From the NCBI GenBank assembly GCA_958510825.1, contig OY294054.1, positions 14,211,390-14,275,389 on the forward strand: a DNA stretch of 64,000 nt, in the 5' to 3' direction. The translations under genes were made by a program, and so were the position numbers. Shown here piece by piece: positions 55,450 to 64,000 of this stretch (position 1 is its first letter; each line of letters begins with the position of its first letter). Source of the DNA: Brachypterus glaber. Its lineage: Eukaryota > Arthropoda > Insecta > Coleoptera > Kateretidae. The notes under the pieces are model-generated. The model saw only the letters and a list, made by a program, of their open reading frames with translations. It was not told the origin of the DNA and made no database searches.

Positions 55450-55606
55450 AGTGTTAACGTCGACAATGGCGGATCAAATCGTTTGCCAGTTCAGATTGGG
55501 GAAACCTATTTGTATCGTGAAGCGGATATCGTGACGGTGGACAGTCCTTTGGGTTTTATTTTACAATGTAATATGAAATTCCACATTTGCATGTTCGAAA
55601 TGTCAG
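55450..55606 (+). CDS. apolpp: apolipophorin exon 8 in window: C-terminal part of VWD domain
   Basis: The acceptor CTGATTTTCAG ends at 55449; the donor is ATGTCAG|GTAAGT at 55607. It has 52 codons from phase 0 and one spare base. The product starts SVNVDNGGSNRLPVQIGETY, includes LYREADIVTVDSPLGF and ends LQCNMKFHICMFEMS. Two cysteines fit the VWD disulphide pattern. The spare base means the next exon must open in phase 1, where the family normally continues with the Gly-Trp-Tyr-Phe-Gly segment. I looked for such an exon through 64000 and did not find it, so the following intron exceeds 8.3 kb and the gene runs off the window. Confidence 0.88.
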
Positions 55607-55809
55607 GTAAGTTGAAAACTCTTTATTTGTTATGTGTTTAATTTCAAAATAATGACAAAAGAAAATTACATATCTTACTTTACATATTTCAATAAAATTA
55701 CTTGACATCGTGACAAACTTCCACTTTGTGCTGATGAATTTGTTTATTATTGTAGGGGTGAATGGGGTAATATAAAACAAATAAATATCATTCAAATCAA
55801 ATCAAATCA

Positions 55810-56280
55810 AAGAACATTGTTAAAAATAGCCGTTTTTGGCCTCTTCGTGCAAACGTATGAAACATATCAATTCCTATAGATTTTGAGATGCTGAACACGA
55901 TTCTGGCCTTTAAAATTACAGAAACGGTGTGGAAGACTGTTTTTTTTTTCGTAAAAAAAGAAATTAGTTCGATTTTTAGCTAACAATACCAGGTGTAAAA
56001 AAAAATATTTTTTATAGATTTGGATACGCTGAATGCGATTCCGTTCTCAAAAATGACAAAAACGGTGTGTTTTTTTTTCTTCGTAAAAAGGTTACTTGCA
56101 TCGTTAGTACAAACTCGACCTATTTTACATTTTTATGAAAAAAAAAAACAGTCTTCCACACCGTTTCTGTTATTCTAAAGGCCAGAATCGTGTTCAGCAT
56201 GTCCAAATCTATAGGAATTGATATTATGTTGCATACGTTTGCACGAAGGGGCCAAAAACGGCCTATTTTTAACATTGTTA
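55810..56280. repeat. foldback element, about 470 bp
   Basis: GTTAAAAATAGCCGTTTTTG pairs with the complement near 56250-56275. The arms contain GCTGAACACGATTCTGGCC and GAAACGGTGTGGAAGACTGT with complements. The loop has a further GCTGAATGCGATTCCG copy. Confidence 0.88.
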
Positions 56281-57286
56281 TTTATGTAAGAAAGTTATAT
56301 CTGTCGTTAAAATCAAATGGACAGGAGTGAATAGTACCATTTCATCCTTTTTGGGAATTATCAGCACTGTGTATTATCGGTTAATCGCCTAAAAATGACT
56401 ACTCCTTTTATATTGATATGAGGCATCGCGATGACTCAGTTCAGTGATAAGGGTGGGGATGATTTAGCCGCTTGTTTAATTGACCTTTCGAGATACACGA
56501 GATACTAAGATACCCATATGATAGCAAATTTCTATTAAAGTCCTTAGTTTTTGCACATGAAACTTGGGCCTGTATTAGAAATACCCACCTGTCCATATTT
56601 TCCCTAAGTACCCTATATGTTATTTTTCGTGCGAAGACTCTTTTTGTCTGTATTTACTTTGATAATACCCTACACGTGTTTTATTACACAGAATAATTAG
56701 TAATTAACCAGTTTAAATACACAGAAAAAAATATTTTGTATTTTCTTCTTTATTTTTTTTCTGTATGAAAAGCCCAAAGGCATTCGCAAACCTTTTGAAT
56801 TTGAAATTTAGGATGCGGACCTAGATTTTGATTTCAAACAACTTTTCTTAATAACTTTTTGTTGTATTTGTCACATAAAAGGCACATCACAGAAAAATAG
56901 GTTTTTTGAAAACTTCCAAGGCATACTTGATTTTTCAAAACTGAAATTATGGTACAAATTAGTTTTTAATCAAGCATTGCTGAACCCCAAAAAATTAAAA
57001 TTTAAATCCAGAATTTTTTACATTTTACAAAAGTCGTTTCACCAATCCGGGGACACACTGTAGATTAAAGTTTTCCATAACTGCATTTTATTTAATCAAA
57101 TGCACTTAAAGTTGTAGAAAGTACAGTTACTTAGTAATTTATTATTTAAAGAAATTCTTGAAACCGCCTTCCGATTTTACACAAGTATAATATTACATAG
57201 ATAGCATTTAACAAGTTTTAATTGATTACCACCGCCTTAGTACTTTCCGTATTTTATAGTGATAGTCCAGTAAAATGATAAATGTA
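56281..57286. other. intron, no feature seen
   Basis: No gene or repeat partner found. Confidence 0.3.
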
Positions 57287-58062
57287 AATTGCAATAAATT
57301 AACACGAGCTGATGTTTTAAAGGGTAGTAGTGGATGGTAACAGAACACTTCTGTTAGTTTTTCACCGGGTGATTTGCGTAAGGGGTGTCCGCTATTTTGA
57401 ATTTTAGGGATGAGTGCGGTTATCTCGCTAAATATGCATCTTACGATAAAAATTTATATTACTAACTTTGTTAAGGAGCAAATTTTTTAAGGATCATTTT
57501 TTTATTATATTAATAACAATCGAGTTATATTCAAAAATAGCCATGTTGGAGGTAAAATGGTTTTTTCGATATTTCAGCCAAATTATTCATCGGAGGATAA
57601 AAGTTATAAGCAAACTTGTAGCTCCTGAAATTTTCTATAAGTTTTATATATTACGAATTTTCATAGGTATTTTTGTATGGTTACTTTTAGCGCTCACTGT
57701 CCCAAAATACTTATAAAAATTCATAATATATAAAACATATAGAAAATTTTAAGAGCTACAAGTTTGCTAATAACCGCTTTGATCTTCCAATTAATAGTTT
57801 GGCTAAAAAATCAAAAAAAGCAATTTTACCCCCATTTTTGAGTATTTGTAACTCGATTATTATTAGTATATTAAAAAAATGATCCAAACAAAAATTGTTG
57901 GAAATTTTCTTCTAAACAAAAAGGTAATAAGCATTTTTATCGTAAGATGCATATTTAGTGAGATAACCGCACTCTCCCCTAAAACTAGCGGACACCCCTT
58001 AGGAAAATCATCCGGTGAAAAACTAACCTTTAAAATATAAGCCCGTGTGCATTTATTGCAAT
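57287..58062. repeat. foldback element, about 775 bp
   Basis: TTGCAATAAATTAACACGAG pairs with CGTGTGCATTTATTGCAA. Also AAGGGGTGTCCGCTA, GTGCGGTTATCTCGCTAAAT, ATGCATCTTACGATAAAAAT and TTTTATAAGTATTTTGGGAC-type blocks in mirror order. Frames at 57468-57716 and 58047-58256 are arm translation. Confidence 0.87.
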
Positions 58063-58904
58063 TTTCACAAAGAAATTTCTTGTTATTTGACTGGACTATT
58101 AAAAAAGTTAAAACAAACCGTAAAAATATGCAGTGCTTCGCATTCTATAGGATACTCTTTATAATGAATAATATATTGCGTTTTATCTCGATATATATAC
58201 TTATATATGATTTCTTTGTGCTTGTGTTTACGCACAAAAAGTGGCGTATCCTCTAATAGTTTTCTTTACGAACTGTTTTTATTTAACTGGTTTGAATATT
58301 TCCATCAATAAAAGTATTTTTTTTGTGAAAATTAGAAACTTTTCCTTCTATTTTTAATCCTTTTTAAGTTGCGTCTCTTATAACTTTTTATTTACAGACA
58401 GACGATTAACGATAAAAAAAAATTGCTTGAAACTTGAAAATTTGAGTAAACCCATTAAACTTTTCTAGGATTTATACTAAAAAGAGTATTATAAAAAGAT
58501 TATAATGACTTTTAAATAAGTTTTTATAATATTTCTTTGTTCTATCTTTAAGAGAGAAATATATATTTCAAAATGATAGAAAGAAAGTAAAAAACTTTTA
58601 TTCTTATGAGAATTTAGTGACAAAAATGTGGAAAACTTTTTCAAACTGATTTACTTCAAGAAACGTGTCTTTTCCTACATTTTTCACATAATATTCTCCC
58701 AAGTATAATGGGTTTCAAGAACTAACTTAAATTACTGGGGTGTCCAGTTTAAAACTAAACACTCCAAACAACTAAAGTTATACATTTTTTTCAAAAAACG
58801 CCGACTCTTATTTTAAGGAAAATCTACTTTCACATAATGTTTTATTCAGATTTATTACTAATAAGGGTTATGCTTTCATGTCATAAAAAAAATAATATTC
58901 AATC
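58063..58904. other. intron, no feature seen
   Basis: Nothing supportable. Confidence 0.3.
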
Positions 58905-58984
58905 AGGGCGCACTTATATTTCTTAGAGTAACATTAAGGGGTCAGAATTATTACGCCCCTGGTCAAAAGTTAACTTTTGCCAAT

Positions 58985-59385
58985 AAGTTAAATGATTTAA
59001 GGGTACAGGGTAAAAACTGGCTGTCACTTTTTGTTACTTTTGATTTGAAGGCATTTTTGAGGTTGTATTCACTGTTTTGGGAAACACGTGATGTAATATT
59101 GTATTACAAATTGATTTTTTAAATGTTTTGCGTTTGTGTGCTAATCTGGAGAATAATGAAATATTCCCTGCACAACATTTTTTTCAAAAAACTATGGAAA
59201 TATCCTGCCTTTTTTCCCCATCACAGGTTAATATCGGTCGTTTATTGCAGCAGACTTTACTGTTTTTCCCCCTGTCTCACACACTAAAACGAAATATCCT
59301 TTGACGGACTACAATCTGTCTGCACTAACTCAAACCTCGCATTTGACTGACAGCCGGTTTTTCCCCTGTACCTTTGATTTCTGAG
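58985..59385. repeat. foldback element, about 400 bp
   Basis: AAGGGTACAGGGTAAAAACT-GGCTGTCA pairs with TGACAGCCGGTTTTTCCCCT-GTACCTTT. The internal arms are poorly matched, so it is older or partial. Confidence 0.75.
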
Positions 59386-59832
59386 CTATGAAGTGAGAAA
59401 TATTCTAAAAATGCCTTGAACAGGAAAGAGAAAATTAAAATTTTTCAGGAGGCACAAAAAACTGAATTTCTGTTGAACCATTTGACTTATTTAAGCAGTT
59501 TTTTTTTCTAAAATTACCGACCGCTGTGTACGTTATGACAAAGCAAAATTGTATTACTGAAGGACAATTTGATGGAGAAAATGACCGTTACAGTTTCCCG
59601 AAATGAGTCCTTTTCGAACTTCACCTGAGGATTTAGGTGGTTTTAGTAGTAAAACGGCATTAGTAAAGAACGCATATTATTGAAAATAACAAAAGTACTG
59701 TTAAAAATACAAAAATAATGTTTTTATTAAAAGTCTTCTTCGACGTCCAGCTGTGATGCCGCTTCTGTCGACCACTGCAGAATTCCTTAATAGAACTTTT
59801 TAAAATTCCCCGTTATGTATAGTCTTAACTTT
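59386..59832. other. intron, no feature seen
   Basis: Nothing supportable. Confidence 0.3.
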
Positions 59833-59912
59833 CGGCTCCGCCTTGTAAAAAAATAAGCACTCTCGTGCACTGAAAACAGGTTCGCGTACTCGGTGCGTAA
59901 TATACTATTATT
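59833..59912. mobile_element. right half of the 16545/41890 MITE family
   Basis: TTCGGCTCCGCCTTGTAAAA, GCACTGAAAACAGGTTCGCG and CTCGGTGCGTAATATAC match the right end of the copy at 41890. Confidence 0.72.
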
Positions 59913-60148
59913 TACTTTTTAACAATTTAGAAAAGTTACCTGTTTTGGTTTTATATTCTACCCCACAGATGGCGCGCTATGATTTTCATTGAGAGCAACA
60001 TAAACAAACCTTTGTTTAAATGTAATTATTTTTGTAATATTTTGTTTTATGAATGTGGTTGTCAATAAAAAACTGTTCTAACCTCATAAGAAAATTACAT
60101 TTCCAACTTTTGAAATGCTAATTTGGCCTAGGCTGCCTCTCGGCCAAG

Positions 60149-61262
60149 TAGCGTCCCAGTCCGCAGAACCTCGTCAAAATGACGTCATAATCTGGTGACT
60201 TATCTCCAGATATGACGTGAATATATAACGACAATATGACGTGAAAATGACCTCCTAATGTCACAGACCGATGACGTGATATATCTGACGTCATTTTTAC
60301 GTCATTATTATGACGTGAATTTCACGTCTTAAAATATTTTTTATTTACCCAGAAAACCACTGAATATTATTGTCTAAGTGTATATATCGACCACACTATT
60401 TACTTTTACTTCTTTTACCTCTTCGCTTAATTTTCGCACTTCATTATAGATATCCTCTAAACCTAAAATAATAAAAAAATTATTATGTTATAACTATCTT
60501 ACTAAATTAATATAGTGTAAAATACCCATAAAAATAGGCCCTAGAACGACAATATACCATTACAATTACAATAAAAAATAACGTTATAAGTTATTTCAAT
60601 ATTTAGGGTGTCCCCAGTTCGCAACTATCATAGTCATAGTTCTTCTAGGTACTTACCCACGAAAATATAAGGAAAATCCTCGGAAAAACCAAAAACAAAC
60701 AAAAGAAAAACTCAAAACAATTACGTAGAGCTAACGTCCGTGTTGCTGACAAGATTCAAGATGGACGTGTACTGCGCGCGCAGCCAAAAATAAGAGCGCG
60801 AAATTTAAACTATACATAGTCGAAATTAATTTTGACACATAAGGACAAAAAATTTGCATACACAAATTGTAGTTTAGGTAGCTACGTAAAATATAAAAAA
60901 AAGTGTAAGTACCATATGCGTTTGAGTAAAGGGAGTTACTTAAAAAATAAACGATATTTTATTTTTGATGATAGATTTTTTTTTACTTACCATACCATAA
61001 TAATAAGAAAATGCTTTCCGAGTACTACCTATTGCAGACTATATGACTCGTTGGTGTTAGTTATAGTTTTTTAATAAAAATAATAAAAGTATAATATATT
61101 ATATCACCAAGAAAAGTCGGCAATATGACGTGATTAAATGACGTCAGAAATTCGTCAATTAACTGACGTCAAAATGTCGTCGATCATTGGTCGACTGACG
61201 ACTATTGACCAGTAATCACCAGATTTTGACGTCATTTTGACGTGCCTCTGCGGACTGGGGTA
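60149..61262. repeat. foldback element, about 1.1 kb, TGACGTCA-rich arms
   Basis: CCCAGTCCGCAGAACCTCGT pairs with ACGTGCCTCTGCGGACTGGG. The arms (60149-60335 and 61105-61262) contain at least five TGACGTCA octamers plus many TGACGTG/CACGTCA half matches. The interior 60340-61100 is AT-rich with no supportable gene; the 80-codon frame at 60832-61074 is low-complexity. Confidence 0.87.
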
Positions 61263-61359
61263 TCTCCAGTTGGAAATGTTTTATTTTGCTTAGGATATAA
61301 ATATACTATTACTGTGTATAAATAATAATTATGGAAGTCCAATAAGCAATTGTAATTTC

Positions 61360-61520
61360 CCATGTTTGTAAATGGGGGGAAATTAAACAAAAGTGCAAAA
61401 AAGAGTTTACTTCCTTGATTTCCATGACAATTAATCGTCTACCGTTTTTCTCGCTGATCGATTAATTGTAATAAAAATTCAGGAAGTTAACTCTTTGTAA
61501 AGCTCTAACTGGATTTCCCC
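61360..61520. repeat. hairpin element
   Basis: GGGGGGAAAT-x-AAAGAGTTTACTTCCTGA-type left arm pairs with AGGAAGTTAACTCTTTG and GGATTTCCCCC. Inner ATTAATCG-x-CGATTAAT. Confidence 0.7.
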
Positions 61521-61555
61521 CTTTTTAAAAAAACATGGAAAGTTTTACAGGTTTA

Positions 61556-61780
61556 TTGGAACTCTCAGATAGGGTGTTACGAGAGTCAAGAAACATAACG
61601 TTTTGTCTGGATTGTCGAGAGTCTTGATTTTCGAGACAAGAAATAGGTTGGTATTGTCTTGATCATATCTCGACAATTAACTTATTTTATCTAGCGAGTC
61701 TTGGCTATTAATTTTTTGTTTCGTCTCGCGGAAGTCTTGATTTTCAAGACTCTCGATATTTTGAAGGGTTATTTGAATCT
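61556..61780. repeat. repeat block rich in TCGAGAGTCTTGATTTTC
   Basis: Several direct and inverted copies of GAGAGTCTTGATTTTCGAGA and TGTCTTGATCA-like words. Poorly delimited. Confidence 0.55.
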
Positions 61781-61851
61781 TGTATCATAAGTCAAAATAT
61801 TTTTAGAACAGGCCAGACATATTTTGATCATTGACTATAATTATTTTTAAC

Positions 61852-62030
61852 CAAACTGATAGAAAAATAGCGTAATTAATAACGTAATTAGGTTATAGTA
61901 TACTACAATAAATAGTTGTATATGCGCCAACCACTATATATTGCATAAAATATAACAACAAAAAAGTAAACGTGTTCGGTATTTATAAATGAGTCCAATT
62001 GTTTGATTTACAACTACGAACTGTTAAGCT
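61852..62030 (+). repeat. dispersed repeat, copy 2 of the 47045 family
   Basis: See 47045-47213; same orientation. Confidence 0.82.
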
Positions 62031-62535
62031 ATTAGGTTTGGACTTTATCGCTGCGAAATAATTTAATAATAAAATAACTTTGTACGTCATTTTGTAGCCC
62101 TTGTTAAGAAATATAAGCTACATAAAAATTGCTTTGATCGGATTTAAAACAATTCAATTTTAAGGGGTGTCCATGGACTGAAACTCACCCGGTATGATTA
62201 TTTAGCTATTATTTACGAGATATTGCGTTAATTTTCAATAATATTGCAACTCAAATTTATCCTGAAATAGGTATGACGTTATTCGATTTTCAGACAAATT
62301 TGTTACCTAATCATACTGTAAAATGGAGTTACGCCCATTCTGCGGCTATTCTAATAGGCGAATTTCCCTTCTTTCGGTCCCGACGCGTCCCGACGCGTAC
62401 AAAACAAGAAATCAGAAATTTCAAATTATTATTCAATGTTTCCAGACATTTTTATTGGTGGAAATTACTGTCTGCTCCGATATTATTTTGATAATTATTT
62501 TTTTTTTGTATAGGTAAAACGGTATTTTGCTGCAC
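62031..62535. other. intron, no exon supported
   Basis: A TTTTCAG at 62287-62293 precedes an open stretch, but in the phase-1 frame required by the apolipophorin donor at 55607 it meets a stop within five codons, and the text does not resemble VWD. Confidence 0.4.
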
Positions 62536-62690
62536 TTAAGGGCATATCCACAGTCTCGCATAAGAACGTAATACATAAGAATGCGATGCCGTGATTGGCT
62601 TGAGGTGCGGCCATGTATCTTGTAAGCCAATCACGGCATCGCATTCTTATGTTTTATGTTCTTATGCAAACTTCTGAATAGGCCTTAAGT
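62536..62690. mobile_element. hairpin MITE, CTCGCATAAGAAC family, intact copy
   Basis: Ends TTAAGGGCATATCCACAGTC and TCTGAATAGGCCTTAA. Inner stem GCGATGCCGTGATTGGCTT with complement, together about 65-base arms. Best preserved family member in the window. Confidence 0.88.
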
Positions 62691-62749
62691 ATGTACACAA
62701 ATTTAGTTCATATGTTTACGATCAGGGCCGTAGCTATGGGGGGGATGGG

Positions 62750-62912
62750 GGGGGGGATCGTACAGCACAATAAAGAATTTTATATGCCAAGTTTCAATTA
62801 TTTATTAACTGAAAAAGGCAAATCGGCGCCGGTGAGAATCGAACTCACGCTATTTTGGGTAGTAAACTCGTCAAGTACGACGCGGTAGTCTACTACACCA
62901 ATCCTCCCATTT
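62750..62912 (-). mobile_element. tRNA-derived SINE, minus strand, truncated
   Basis: On the minus strand GGGAGGATTGGTGTAGTAGA, then GAGTTCGATTCTCACCGGCG (B box) and CCGATTTGCCTTTTTCAGTT, which matches the SINE at 12828 past the tRNA part. Body and tail are lost or diverged after about 60 bases. Not a functional tRNA. Confidence 0.82.
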
Positions 62913-64000
62913 GGTTTGGATATGTAGATTTAACTTGTATAAAATTGTAAAATTACAAGTTAAATCTCGTAAAGTTTACGTGTGCTTGGCAACATATTAT
63001 CTCTGATTTAGCATGTAAATTTACATTTTTTTTTGTAGTGTACGCATAATATCGTGTGGATATAGAGATTTATATTTCCTAGATATTGAAAAATGGATTA
63101 AATAGGTTATATTTCAACTAAAAATGTTATTGTTTTAATTTTTCAATAAATGATTTGATTTAGATAATATTAAAAGCGACTTTTCCGATTCAAAAAGAAT
63201 TTAATTTAGTTTCGTTTCCCTTTTCGAATATGAAAAATTTTCTAAACAATGAAATTGAATTAAAAACGATCTGATTTCAATAAGCGAAACGTCTGGCGTT
63301 TTAATTCTTTATTTTCCAAAAATATATTTTGAAATAATATTTAATAGCTATAATTACACAGGCACACAAAATTAAAAAATGTGGGGCACGAGAGACTAGA
63401 CCCCTCTGCTCACATGCGCTGAATCCGAATCCAGTGACCGTTTTTTACCATCAGCTTTCTGGTTTTTTATAACCCATAAAAAATGGTAAAAAAGAGTCAA
63501 ACAACACGCATTTCGAGTAAATCATTAATATTTTAATAAGTTTCTAAGAATATTCTTTCCTTCTCAGAATGTTCTAAAACTATTCCTAGAATAAAGTGTG
63601 CTATAAGGAATGCACCAGTAAGACCACATTTTTAACTTAAACCGGTATTAAAAAAATATGGGAGATATAACTATAAATAACTTACCTTCCTATAAAAATG
63701 ATATTTTTAAATTTAAAAAGAAAAAAATCGGTATTAAACAAAAACTTGTTGCACAATAACTCGGGTCGGATTTAGAGACCGAAATACGTAATAAAAAATT
63801 AACGCCCAATTGTCTCCCTGTGTGCTGACAGTCTAACGATCGGGATTATAATACATGAAGGTACACGAAATGACGTGGCGCTCCTACCACCACCTTTAAT
63901 TATATCTCAGAAAAAACCAAGTCGTCGGAATAAGAGACCGCACCCGAGATCCGGAAGGTTAAAGCCGGTGCTTTCGTGGTGCTTTCGTCACCACACAAGT
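62913..64000. other. intron, one half-element only
   Basis: 63357-63450 has ACACAGGCACACAAAATTAA followed by GCGCTGAATCCGAATCCAGT, the outer-end plus subterminal motifs of the recurring foldback family, without a right arm. 63840-64000 is less AT-rich but shows no frame or recognisable motif. Confidence 0.5.

Larger units (their letters stand above)
13254..55606 (+). other. apolpp: apolipophorin (apoLp-II/I) locus, 3' part, eight exons, incomplete at both ends
   Basis: Parent entry for the eight coding exons listed separately. Every intron begins GT and ends AG, and the phases chain without conflict: 2, 0, 1, 2, 0, 1, 0, then an open phase 1 after the last exon. The joined product is about 564 residues: roughly 440 residues rich in aromatic, Lys, Glu and N-glycosylation sequons with no cysteine, then a VWD-type segment where cysteines appear. 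That order matches the C-terminal third of insect apolipophorin precursors, which are secreted, furin-cleaved, large lipid-transfer-family proteins. The N-terminal lipid-transfer (vitellogenin-N) domain and cleavage site would lie upstream of the window, and the end of VWD and the C-terminus downstream. Intron lengths are about 9.9, 2.0, 1.6, 7.4, 11.5, 3.7 and 4.6 kb. Family assignment is from recognition of the protein; no database comparison was run. Confidence 0.88.

Noticed and set aside
60832..61074. Frame of 80 codons inside the TGACGTCA-rich foldback
   Set aside because: Low-complexity Lys/Tyr/Phe-rich text; no transposase motif.
62273..62491. Possible next apolipophorin exon after TTTTCAG at 62293
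   Set aside because: The required phase hits a stop almost at once and the peptide does not resemble the VWD domain.
62820..62912. Possible minus-strand tRNA gene
   Set aside because: Matches the SINE at 12828 beyond the tRNA portion.

Overview
The window reads as about 64 kb of a very AT-rich, repeat-dense insect genome. The one host gene I recognise is on the + strand. Eight exons between 13254 and 55606 join in phase into roughly 564 residues of an apolipophorin (apoLp-II/I; retinoid- and fatty-acid-binding glycoprotein, apolpp in Drosophila). They cover the amphipathic region ahead of the von Willebrand factor D (VWD) domain and most of that domain. Neither end of the gene is here. A beetle or similar insect is my best guess from the protein's character and from the repeat-swollen introns. 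That is inference, since no ribosomal or mitochondrial marker is present.

Layout. 1-13253 has no exon I can support and is best read as the upstream intron: long inverted repeats (951-1859, 2185-3246, 6350-7470, 7665-7902, 8960-9280, 9525-9950, 12063-12827), a minus-strand tRNA-derived SINE (about 5180-5484) and a plus-strand SINE (12828-13097). The exons lie at 13254-13408, 23284-23518, 25489-25774, 27398-27809, 35204-35315, 46810-46939, 50597-50802 and 55450-55606. Introns run from 1.6 to 11.5 kb. The intron after 27809 holds another SINE, a sense-oriented non-LTR retrotransposon (28445-31182) with two in-frame stops and one frameshift, and a decayed copy of the preceding exon's 3' end. It also holds a MITE pair and an RNase H-domain fragment of a second LINE (about 32265-32640). 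The intron after 50802 carries a truncated LINE nested in a hairpin MITE (52384-52985). 55607-64000 is more intron: large foldback elements at 55810-56280, 57287-58062, 58985-59385 and 60149-61262, a MITE at 62536-62690 and a minus-strand SINE piece at 62750-62912.

Functionally, apolipophorin is the scaffold of the circulating lipid-transport particle of insects and carries diacylglycerol, sterols and retinoids in haemolymph. Everything else is mobile or repetitive DNA. The most distinctive signals are: (1) several long palindromic elements sharing a terminal motif close to TTACACAGGCCCACAAA and a subterminal GCTGAATCCGAAT motif; (2) a reading-frame-preserving relic of an apolipophorin exon end, 3.4 kb downstream of the real one; (3) a 1.1 kb foldback whose arms are packed with TGACGTCA sites; (4) a clean TTAA-flanked piggyBac-like MITE. 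I found no CRISPR array, rRNA gene, functional tRNA or prokaryotic operon. Repeat boundaries were read by eye and are approximate.
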